This document shows positions 1 through 5,850 of a DNA stretch of 5,850 nt, piece after piece. Both the position numbers and the translations under genes were made by a program. Location: assembly GCA_020866945.1 (NCBI GenBank), contig JAJBVW010000021.1, forward strand, positions 1 through 5,850, read 5' to 3'. The notes below the pieces were generated by a model. It saw nothing but the letters and a program-made list of their open reading frames with translations, did not search any database and was not told the DNA's origin. This DNA is from Oscillospiraceae bacterium (GTDB taxonomy: Bacteria; Bacillota; Clostridia; Oscillospirales; Oscillospiraceae). Position 1 is the stretch's first letter. Each line of letters begins with the position of its first letter.

Positions 1-55
1 TTATACAGGTAAATCCACGTTTCTACAAATCGGAGGTCATTACATATTGTCTATA

Positions 56-99
56 CCATGGAGGAGCTGCTGGCCCTGGCCGATTCCCTTGTGGAGGAG
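56..99 (+). repeat. Direct repeat, copy 1 (end of DUF4367-like unit)
   Basis: This 44-base stretch matches positions 581-624 at 40 of 44 bases, exactly 525 bases (175 codons) apart and in the same frame. It encodes the MEELLALADSLVEE helix that closes a unit of the repeat protein. Confidence 0.85.
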
Positions 100-1152
100 A
101 CCCAGACTCAATCGGTGATAATCAATGCGGACACATCGACAACCGATCTGCAAGGTCAAAGCGCTCTGGCGGATTTGGGTGGCTTTGAGCTGACCGCCCT
201 GCCCGAAGGATTCAGTCTTGCCGGCGGTGGGTCGTATGACAAAATGCAAATGCACTCGGATGAGATTGACTTCTGCGTGACGGAGATGGAGAAAATCTAC
301 ACCGACGGGAGCTTCGATTTACGGTCGATTTTACTGGACTGGCGGAGCTATTACACCCAGGATGGTTCCGAGAAGCTGGATATGGAGACCGCCTTTGCCC
401 TCTATAAGGAGTGGTACGCCGACGGGGAGCTGACCGACTGCACTGTGAATGGCTATGAGGGCTATTACCGATGGGACGAGTTCAGCCGCCAGGTCTCCCT
501 CTGCTGGGCTGACACAGACAGGGGATTGGTTTTTACCGTCACGATGAACTACGACGAGGCGGACGATCCGGAGGATTACTCCATGGAGGAACTGCTGGCC
601 CTGGCCGAGTCCATCGTGGAGGAGGACAGCTCCTATGTCACGTCCAGTGTTGATTTTTCGGATGTAATACTGGAGGAGGCAGGTCAGCTTGACACCTATG
701 TGGTGTCCGGTCTGACCACCGCACCTGCCCTGGGCTATGCCCTGTCCACTGACAATGGCTATACCAGCGGCGACCTGGTTTGGAGCACGGAGGAGCAGAC
801 CTATGACGAGGTGTGCATTGCATATGACAACGGCCTGGCCCTGATATACAGCCGCTTCTGGACGAATGAAAATAAGACCGCTACCGACAATGCCGCTGCG
901 TTCCAGGCTATGCAGGATTATCTTCTGGCCTGCGACACGGAGGGAACCGCCGTCACCACCGATTTGGCCGTGGACGGCTGCCAGGCCTATGCCGTGTATT
1001 ACGAAAGCGGGGATTATATCCGCCGCGAGCTGACCTGGTACGATGCCGGCGAGGACGTGATTTTCACCCTGGTACAGGTATATAGCTATGCTGAAGACAC
1101 GCTTTCGGTAACGCAAATGACAGAGCTTGCCGCGTCGGTGACGAAGGGATAA
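58..1152 (+). CDS. Acidic tandem-repeat protein with DUF4367-like units (5' part missing, frame broken near 56)
   Basis: I do not recognise a specific function. The 364 residues are acidic and Tyr-rich and form one complete unit (about residues 15-190), then a second (191-364), preceded by the tail of an earlier one. Each unit ends in a beta-strand-like stretch followed by a helix of the type MEELLALAESIVEE (residues 1-14, 176-189, and a diverged copy at 354-364). The pattern of an aromatic-rich strand pair followed by 'eeLl.lAeSl' resembles DUF4367, a domain found in anti-sigma-factor-like and lipoprotein-like Bacillota proteins. This assignment is inference from pattern. The ATG at 58 is doubtful: the only GGAGG (32-36) lies 21 bases away, and it corresponds to the repeat tail rather than to a natural N-terminus. 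Frame +2 upstream (positions 2-55) reads like the missing preceding strand (see findings). No signal peptide can be seen because the true N-terminus lies outside the window. The gene ends in TAA just before a strong terminator and converges on the aminotransferase gene. Confidence 0.8.
   Translation: MEELLALADSLVEETQTQSVIINADTSTTDLQGQSALADLGGFELTALPEGFSLAGGGSYDKMQMHSDEIDFCVTEMEKIYTDGSFDLRSILLDWRSYYTQDGSEKLDMETAFALYKEWYADGELTDCTVNGYEGYYRWDEFSRQVSLCWADTDRGLVFTVTMNYDEADDPEDYSMEELLALAESIVEEDSSYVTSSVDFSDVILEEAGQLDTYVVSGLTTAPALGYALSTDNGYTSGDLVWSTEEQTYDEVCIAYDNGLALIYSRFWTNENKTATDNAAAFQAMQDYLLACDTEGTAVTTDLAVDGCQAYAVYYESGDYIRRELTWYDAGEDVIFTLVQVYSYAEDTLSVTQMTELAASVTKG
581..624 (+). repeat. Direct repeat, copy 2 (end of DUF4367-like unit)
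   Basis: This is the second copy of the 44-base repeat, encoding MEELLALAESIVEE. A third, protein-level copy (MTELAASVTKG) ends the gene and is too diverged to see at the DNA level. Confidence 0.85.
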
Positions 1153-1170
1153 GCGCACAATCTGTCCCAC

Positions 1171-1223
1171 AAAAAATGCCGCGCCCGGGTCTGGCCTTTT
1201 GGCTGGACTCGGGCGCGGTTTTT
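1171..1223. terminator. Bidirectional rho-independent terminator between convergent genes
   Basis: An 18-bp stem (1179-1196 with 1201-1218) closes on a TTTT loop. It is followed by TTTTT (1219-1223) on the plus strand, and on the minus strand by six T (complement of 1171-1176). In plus-strand RNA all 18 positions pair, three of them as G-U wobbles. In minus-strand RNA those three become A-C mismatches, but the outer nine G-C-rich pairs remain. It lies 26 bases after the stop of the repeat-protein gene and 15 bases beyond the stop of the aminotransferase gene, so it probably ends both transcripts. Confidence 0.93.
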
Positions 1224-1233
1224 CTTGGTGGTG

Positions 1234-2424
1234 TTATTTTTTGTAGCTCTCCGCCAGCTGAGCGAATACGGGAAGCGCCCGCTGGATGCGCTCGGTGGGG
1301 ACGCAGTAGGAGATACGGACGTGGCCGGGGCAGCCGAAGCCGGAGCCGGGGACGATGAGCAGGTCGAAGTCGTCTCTGGCCCGCAGGCTGAAGGCTGCGT
1401 CGTCCGGCTCCAGGGACTGCGGGAACAGATAGAAGGTGCCGCCCGGCTCCACGCAGGAATAGCCAAGTGCCCGCAGGCCGTCCACCAGCAGCCGCCGGTT
1501 CTCCGCATACACGGAAAGGTCTGCCGTGTCGTCCGCGCAGGCCGCGACCACAAGCTGAAACAAGGACGGGGCGTTCACGCAGCCCAATGCCCGGCCCGCG
1601 CCGGCGATGGCCGCAAACACCTGCTGCCAGTCCTCCACCGTCTCGTGCACCGCCACATAGCCGATGCGTTCGCCGGGAATGGACAGGCATTTGGAGAAGG
1701 AGTAGCACACCAGGGTGTTGTTATAGTATTTGGGGATATACGGCACCCGCACGCCATCGTAGACAATCTCCCGGTAAGGCTCGTCGGAGATGATATAGAT
1801 GGGATGGCCAAATTCGGCGCTCTTGGTTTCCAGCAGGTCGGCGAGGGCCTGAATGGTCTTTTCGGAATATACCGCGCCGGAGGGGTTGTTGGGGGAGTTT
1901 ATGACTACCGCCTTAGTGTGGGCGTTGATGGCCCGCTCCATGGCTGCCAGGTCAAGCTGGAAATGCTCCGTGTCCGGGGGGATGACCACCATTTTCCCAT
2001 GGGCGGATTCGATGAACACCTTGTATTCCGGGAAGTAGGGGGCGGGAACGATGAACTCGTCCTCCGGGCAGCACAGCCCGTGGAAGCAGCAGCTCAGGGA
2101 CATAGCCGCGCCCATGGTGAGATACAGCCCGTCCGGGGAGAGATTGGTGCCGAAGCGCCGGTTGATGGAGGCGGCCAGGGCCGTCTTGGCCTCGGCGTCT
2201 CCGGCGGCGCTGGTGTAGCCGTGGAGGATAACAGGGTCAATCTCGTCAATCAGACGCCGGATAGTCTCGTTTACCGAGGGTGGAGCGGGAACGCTGGGGT
2301 TTCCGATGGAGAAGTCGTATACGTTCTCCGCTCCCACCACCGCCGCGCGGCGTTTGCCATAGTCGAACAGCTCCCGAATAACGGAGCGCTCCGTTCCCAG
2401 GGCTACCATTTTTTCTGCTAACAT
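1234..2424 (-). CDS. Class I/II pyridoxal-phosphate-dependent aminotransferase
   Basis: This is an intact 396-residue enzyme of fold type I, the aspartate/aromatic aminotransferase superfamily. It is expected to be cytosolic and to transfer an amino group between an amino acid and a 2-oxo acid. Visible landmarks are GNPSVPAPPS near 41-50, GYTSAAGDAEAK at 69-80, the cofactor-binding NSPNNPSG at 176-183, Asp214 and Tyr217 in SDEPY (pyridine-nitrogen and O3' contacts), the Schiff-base Lys245 in SFSK, Arg253 in GERIGY, and the carboxylate-binding Arg370 in GHVRISY. Length is normal and no key residue is missing. The substrate cannot be told from sequence, so no gene symbol is given. The start MLAEKMVALG is chosen because the whole N-terminal arm is in frame. 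The ribosome site is weak: AAAGG lies about 14 bases upstream. The gene begins 28 bases after the uvrB stop and has no clear promoter of its own, so it probably depends on the uvrB transcript. Confidence 0.93.
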   Translation of the reverse strand: MLAEKMVALGTERSVIRELFDYGKRRAAVVGAENVYDFSIGNPSVPAPPSVNETIRRLIDEIDPVILHGYTSAAGDAEAKTALAASINRRFGTNLSPDGLYLTMGAAMSLSCCFHGLCCPEDEFIVPAPYFPEYKVFIESAHGKMVVIPPDTEHFQLDLAAMERAINAHTKAVVINSPNNPSGAVYSEKTIQALADLLETKSAEFGHPIYIISDEPYREIVYDGVRVPYIPKYYNNTLVCYSFSKCLSIPGERIGYVAVHETVEDWQQVFAAIAGAGRALGCVNAPSLFQLVVAACADDTADLSVYAENRRLLVDGLRALGYSCVEPGGTFYLFPQSLEPDDAAFSLRARDDFDLLIVPGSGFGCPGHVRISYCVPTERIQRALPVFAQLAESYKK

Positions 2425-2452
2425 TGCTTTGTACCAAGCCTTTCTGTATATA

Positions 2453-4423
2453 TTATTTTTCTCCTCGTAATTTTACCAGCCGGTCTCTTATGACGGCCGC
2501 ATATTCGAACTCCAGCATTTTTGCGGCCTTGCGCATTTGCTTTTCCAGCTTCTCTATTTCTTCCTGCCGCTCCCGCTCGGTCATCTTCACGCCGCTGGCG
2601 GTGACGGCCTCTGCCTCCTCCGCGCTGCCGGAGATCTCGATAAGCTCCCGCACGCTCTTGACGATGGTTTTGGGAACGATGCCGTGGGCCTCGTTATAGG
2701 CCTGCTGCTTGGCCCGGCGGCGCTCCGTCTCTGTGATGGCGGCCCGCATGGAGGGGGTGACGGTGTCGGCGTACATGATGACCGTTCCCTCCGCGTTCCG
2801 GGCCGCTCGACCGATGGTCTGGATAAGACTGGTTTCCGAGCGGAGAAAGCCCTCCTTGTCCGCGTCCAGAATAGCCACCAGGGACACCTCCGGCAAATCC
2901 AGTCCCTCCCGCAAAAGGTTTATGCCAACCAGTACGTCAAATTCGCCCAGACGCATATCCCGGATGATCTCCATCCGCTCCATGGAGCCAATGTTATGGT
3001 GCAGATACCGGCTGCGGATGCCCGCATCGGTGAGGTAGGCGGTCAGATCCTCTGCCATTTTCACGGTCAGGGTGGTGACCAGGGTGCGCTGGTTTTTGGC
3101 GATGCGCTCCTGAATTTCCCCAATCAGGTCGTCTATCTGATTCTCTACCGGGCGGACTATAATCTTCGGGTCAAGAAGCCCAGTGGGGCGGATGACCTGC
3201 TCCGCGATCTGGCCCGCCCGCTCCCGCTCGTACTGCCCCGGCGTGGCGGAGACGTATACCGCCTGGCGTATCCGGCTGTTGAACTCGTCGAAGGTCAGTG
3301 GCCGGTTGTCAAAGGCGGAGGGCAGACGGAAGCCGTAGCCCACCAGCGTCTCCTTCCGGCTCCTGTCTCCCCGGTACATGGCCCGCACCTGGGGCAGGGT
3401 GACGTGGCTCTCGTCCACGAACAGGATGAAATCCTTGGGGAAGTAGTCCAGCAGCGTCATGGGGGCGCTGCCCGGCGCCCGGCCTGATATGATGCGGGAA
3501 TAATTCTCTATCCCGGAGCAGTAGCCCAGCTCCTGCATCATCTCAATGTCATACTCCGTCCGCTGCTGTATGCGCTGGGCCTCCAGGAGCTTTCCGTTTT
3601 CCTGGAACCAGGCGACCCGTTCGGCAAGCTCCTGGCGTATCTCTCCAATGGCCCGCTCCATTTTTTCATGGGTGGTGACATAGTGGGAGGCGGGGTATAT
3701 GGCGCAGTGGCTCACCGTCCGCATAGGCGCGCCTGTGACGACGTTTATCTCGCTGATGCGGTCGATCTCATCCCCAAAATACTCCACCCGAATGGCGTGG
3801 TCGCGGGCGTAGGCGGGGAATATCTCCACCGTGTCCCCTCGGACGCGGAAGCGGTTTCGCTCAAAGGCCACATCGTTGCGCTCATAGCGTATTTCCACCA
3901 GGCGGCGGAGAAGCTCGTCCATGGGCTTTTCCATCCCTGGCCGCAGGGAGATGACCATGTTCTTGTAGTCGATGGGTTCGCCAAGCCCTTAAATGCACCT
4001 CCCTGAGGAGCCCATGATCACATCCCGACGCTCAAACAGAGAGCTGGTGGCGCTGTGGCGCAGGCGGTCGATCTCGTCGTTTATGGAGGCGTCCTTTTCG
4101 ATGAAGGTGTCCGTGTGGGGAATATAGGCCTCTGGCTGGTAGTAGTCATAATAGCTGACGAAATATTCCACGGCGTTTTCCGGGAAAAACTCCCGGAACT
4201 CCCCGCATAGCTGGGCGGCCAGGGTTTTGTTGTGGGCCAGTACCAGGGTGGGCCGGTCGAGCCGCTCGATGACCTTCGCCATGGTGTAGGTCTTGCCGGA
4301 GCCGGTGACGCCCAGCAGCACCTGCTCCTCTATCCCGTTTTCCAGCCCCGCCGCCAGGGTTTCAATGGCCTCCGGCTGATCCCCGGCGGGCTGATAGTCA
4401 GATATTAGCTTGAAATGTCCCAT
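2453..4423 (-). pseudogene. uvrB: UvrB, excinuclease ABC subunit B, interrupted by an in-frame stop
   Basis: UvrB is the damage-verifying helicase-like subunit of nucleotide excision repair. It works with UvrA and UvrC on DNA in the cytosol. The frame spans 656 codons, normal for the family (about 660), from MGHFKLISDYQPAGDQPEA to the end of a UVR domain. Visible motifs are Walker A GVTGSGKT (38-45), the beta-hairpin YYDYYQPEAYIP (91-102), DESH (337-340), SATPGQYE (about 392-399), QTIGRAARN (535-543) and the UVR domain (about 623-655). A TAA at 3989-3991 replaces the Tyr of CIYGLG (codon 145). The frame is otherwise continuous on both sides. The residues just before the stop (MGSSGR, 137-142) also differ from the usual (I/V)VASVS. 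The ATG at 4423 is preferred over that at 4465 because it matches the family N-terminus and has GGTGG 7 bases upstream. As read, the gene gives a 144-residue stub and an orphan remainder (ATG at 3958) without a ribosome site. Either it is a true pseudogene or the sequence is wrong at this spot. Confidence 0.95.
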
Positions 4424-4475
4424 ACGCGCCCCACCGAAAAACCATAAAAATCTTGTCGCTCCCATTTATATCATG

Positions 4476-4508
4476 TCTTGCGGTTCCGCCCGAAGGGCGG
4501 GAGCAAGA
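4476..4508 (-). promoter_or_regulatory. Hairpin in the uvrB leader
   Basis: On the minus strand, TCTTGC and GCAAGA form an outer 6-bp stem. A perfect inner stem CCGCCC/GGGCGG with a TTC loop lies inside it, separated by a small asymmetric internal loop. It lies between the predicted uvrB promoter and its start codon, about 52 bases before the ATG. No T-run follows, so it is not a normal terminator. Its role is unknown; mRNA stability or translation control is possible. Confidence 0.45.
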
Positions 4509-4522
4509 TGATTGAAATTAAA

Positions 4523-4550
4523 ATATAATAACGGCCTGACGTTATTATAT
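4523..4550. promoter_or_regulatory. Perfect 11-bp inverted repeat over the uvrB -10 box (possible operator)
   Basis: ATATAATAACG and CGTTATTATAT are perfect inverted copies (4523-4533 and 4540-4550) separated by 6 bases. One arm contains the whole predicted uvrB -10 box, and the expected transcription start falls in or next to the spacer. This geometry suits a dimeric repressor. It does not resemble the Gram-positive LexA box (GAAC-N4-GTTC). The binding protein is unknown. Confidence 0.5.
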
Positions 4551-4572
4551 CACGTCCGCCCGCCGATGAAAA
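4544..4572 (-). promoter_or_regulatory. Sigma-A-type promoter for uvrB
   Basis: On the minus strand a consensus TATAAT (-10, 4549-4544) is preceded by TTTTCA (-35, 4572-4567; 4 of 6 bases match TTGACA) with an ideal 17-base spacer. It would give a leader of roughly 115 bases before the uvrB ATG at 4423. It lies just downstream of the terminator of the preceding gene, as expected for a new transcription unit covering uvrB and the aminotransferase. Confidence 0.75.
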
Positions 4573-4653
4573 GCGGCGATGGGAAAAATGGGCATGAAGA
4601 GCCTGTATTCACAGGCGAACAATGCTGGATTTATTCAGAGGTTTCTCAGGGGA

Positions 4654-4708
4654 TTAAAAAACAGCGGCACACCCAGACAGGGCGCTTTTGTCCCCATCTG
4701 AGTGTGCC
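4654..4708 (-). terminator. Rho-independent terminator of the tannase-like gene
   Basis: On the minus strand a 17-bp stem (4708-4692 with 4682-4666) encloses a 9-base loop and is followed, after GCTG, by TTTTTT (4661-4656). Every stem position pairs in minus-strand RNA if three G-U wobbles are allowed. On the plus strand these become A-C mismatches and no T-run follows, so the direction is clear. It begins 43 bases after the stop codon at 4751. Confidence 0.93.
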
Positions 4709-4750
4709 AATGCGTTTAATCAGTTAAGTGAAGTTGACAGTTCCTTCGGA

Positions 4751-5850
4751 TTACCCGGCGTTGAACAGCGCAGAGAGCGTGTCCGCGTACTCCTGGAATA
4801 TCTCTAATAGGAAGGTATCCCAATGCCGGGCGTCCTGGGTGGAGCTGCCGAACACATAGTCCTCCTGCCCGTAGTCAATGACGTCGAAGCCGGGCATAGC
4901 CTTGCTGGCACCTGCGGTGCGATAGGATACCGCATCGGCCAGAGAGAAGGATACGCTGGTGATGTCAGAATAATCCACCCAATCGCTCAGGTCGGTGCCA
5001 GTAGCCTCGTCGGCGGTGCCGTTGGAGGTTTGAGCCTCGGCCTCAGTCGTTTCAATTTCCACGCCGGCGGCGTATTCCGCATACATTTGATCGACATACA
5101 GGGAGAAGGAGCTGCTCAGCACCTCGGAGGGTACGTGGCCGCCGTCCCACTGCCATTCGATCTCGCAGTCCGTTCCGGCGTTCAGCATGGCTATCTGAAG
5201 GTTCAGGGAGGAGAACATGGACATATCGCCCTCGGACGCGCCCATGACGATGCGAGTCCATGCGGGGGTTTCCGTATCCTCATCGCCAATGTAGTTCAGA
5301 GGGTTATACAGGGAGACGATGTTGTTGCCGTACTCGTCGCCCTCCAGAATCTCAGCGATGTCGGCGGCGTAAGCCTCTAGCATTTCCTCATAGCTGGAAT
5401 AGTTCGCAGAATCGGTGGAGCTGCCTGCGGCCTGGGTGGTACCCGCGTCCGGGGTTCCCACATCCATGGTATCGCCGCTGGTGTCCACATTTTCGTTGGT
5501 GATGGAGGAGGTCTCCGCACTGTCAGGCAGGCTGTCAGCGGACATCTCGCCGCTGGCCAGGCGGTCAGTGCCTATCTCGCCGGATGCCTCGCCGGAGGCG
5601 CTGTCAGCGAAGTCTGCCGCGCCGTTCATACCGCTGGTCAGCATTTCGCCGGAAGCTCCGCCGAGGCCGCTGCTGGAGGAACTCTTGGCATACCGGCCCT
5701 CGATGAAGGCCACGGCCTTGTCCTCGCTTGTCATGGCGGCTACCTCTTCATCGGAAAGGGCGTTGCCGTCCTCGTCGAACCAGGTCCAGCCGCTGGCGTA
5801 GTCCAGGTTGTCCAGATACCACTGGAGGTTTTCGGTGAACTCCGCAAGAT
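4751..5850 (-). CDS. Tannase/feruloyl-esterase-like alpha/beta-hydrolase, C-terminal part (5' end outside window)
   Basis: The frame is open to the right edge, giving 365 visible residues; the internal ATG at 5734 is not the likely start. Tannase-family features are visible. A lid-like segment lies at the visible start (LAEFTENLQWYLDNLDYA ... DGNALSDEEV). NPLNYIG is followed by WTRIVMGASEGDMS, whose Asp (codon 5225-5227) matches the family's catalytic Asp in HWRIRHG..DRDTS. GGHVPSE carries a His (codon 5135-5137) matching the catalytic His. The segment KAMPGFDVIDYGQEDYVFG recalls KAxPAFDxxDLxxxExxLFG of tannases. The nucleophile Ser would lie beyond the window. These enzymes hydrolyse esters of phenolic acids and are often exported; export cannot be seen here. 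A Ser/Gly/Ala/Asp-rich insert occupies about 5402-5686 and a second Thr/Glu-rich linker about 4979-5062. The order of the last two blocks is unlike the tannase I know (see findings). Family assignment is by remembered motifs, so it is moderate. The gene ends in its own terminator and is separate from uvrB. Confidence 0.7.
   Translation of the reverse strand, partial: LAEFTENLQWYLDNLDYASGWTWFDEDGNALSDEEVAAMTSEDKAVAFIEGRYAKSSSSSGLGGASGEMLTSGMNGAADFADSASGEASGEIGTDRLASGEMSADSLPDSAETSSITNENVDTSGDTMDVGTPDAGTTQAAGSSTDSANYSSYEEMLEAYAADIAEILEGDEYGNNIVSLYNPLNYIGDEDTETPAWTRIVMGASEGDMSMFSSLNLQIAMLNAGTDCEIEWQWDGGHVPSEVLSSSFSLYVDQMYAEYAAGVEIETTEAEAQTSNGTADEATGTDLSDWVDYSDITSVSFSLADAVSYRTAGASKAMPGFDVIDYGQEDYVFGSSTQDARHWDTFLLEIFQEYADTLSALFNAG
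5402..5686 (-). repeat. Low-complexity Ser/Gly/Ala/Asp insert with ASGE repeats
   Basis: About 95 residues rich in Ser, Gly, Ala, Asp and Thr interrupt the hydrolase. The tetrapeptide ASGE occurs four times (codons 5656-5645, 5599-5588, 5587-5576 and 5557-5546), visible at DNA level as recurring TCGCCGG-type words on the plus strand. It is probably a flexible acidic linker that grew by short duplications. Confidence 0.7.

Noticed and set aside
331..1170. 279-codon minus-strand frame opposite the repeat protein
   Set aside because: It is a shadow frame with no domain, and it would run backwards through the repeat-unit gene, whose plus-strand frame shows clear internal homology.
1225..2421. 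398-codon open frame on the plus strand opposite the aminotransferase gene
   Set aside because: It mirrors the GC-rich codons of the minus-strand gene almost exactly, has no recognisable domain, and the minus-strand frame carries all the catalytic motifs.
2537..3487. 316-codon plus-strand frame opposite uvrB
   Set aside because: The minus-strand UvrB motifs are unmistakable across this region; the plus frame has no recognisable features.
3958..4003. Translation restart giving a separate 501-residue UvrB C-terminal protein
   Set aside because: The ATG at 3958 has no ribosome site. The GGAGGTG created before the stop is about 35 bases away, with no in-frame start at proper spacing. The product would lack Walker A and the beta-hairpin.
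4465..4465. Upstream uvrB start giving 14 extra residues
   Set aside because: The extra residues (MGATRFLWFFGGAR) do not match the UvrB N-terminus, whereas the ATG at 4423 starts at the conserved point and has GGTGG at proper spacing.
4606..4630. LexA (SOS) box upstream of uvrB
   Set aside because: A single GAAC occurs (around 4617) but the matching GTTC half is absent, so the box is not supported.
4512..4727. 71-codon plus-strand ORF in the uvrB upstream region
   Set aside because: It overlaps the uvrB promoter, palindrome and the upstream gene's terminator hairpin, and has no ribosome site or recognisable sequence.
1..5850. CRISPR arrays, insertion sequences, tRNA or rRNA genes, attachment sites
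   Set aside because: No regularly spaced repeats, transposase-like frames with terminal inverted repeats, or RNA-gene sequences were seen.

Overview
This window looks like chromosomal DNA from a moderately high-GC, low-oxygen gut-type Bacillota, most likely class Clostridia and perhaps Oscillospiraceae. That placement is inferred from the GC-rich codon use, the style of the UvrB and aminotransferase proteins, and the secreted-type acidic proteins at both ends. It was not checked by any search.

Layout from left to right. Positions 1-1152 (+) hold the 3' part of a gene for an acidic protein built of tandem units of about 175 residues, each ending in a DUF4367-like segment. Its reading frame appears broken near position 56, so the ORF starting at 58 is probably not a natural start. 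A strong shared terminator at 1171-1223 serves this gene and the convergent gene beyond it. Positions 1234-2424 (-) encode an intact class I/II PLP-dependent aminotransferase. Positions 2453-4423 (-) encode UvrB, complete in length (656 codons) but interrupted by an in-frame TAA at codon 145, within the conserved CIYGLG motif. The aminotransferase starts 28 bases after the uvrB stop, so the two are probably one transcript. It would be driven by a good sigma-A-type promoter at 4544-4572, which is overlapped by a perfect 11-bp inverted repeat. Positions 4751-5850 (-) hold the 3' part of a tannase/feruloyl-esterase-like alpha/beta-hydrolase gene. It carries a long Ser/Gly/Ala/Asp-rich insert and ends in a classic terminator at 4654-4708, which separates it from uvrB.

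The region between 4424 and 4750 has no gene. It holds the terminator, the uvrB promoter with its palindrome, and a leader hairpin.

No new multi-gene system is evident. UvrB belongs to nucleotide excision repair, and the aminotransferase to amino-acid metabolism. The two flanking proteins look like unrelated secreted or surface accessory functions. The points most worth checking are the lesion in uvrB with its cluster of odd residues, the unusual motif order in the tannase-like protein, the palindromic uvrB promoter, and the frame break at the left edge. Two broken frames within about 4 kb raise the possibility of draft-assembly errors.
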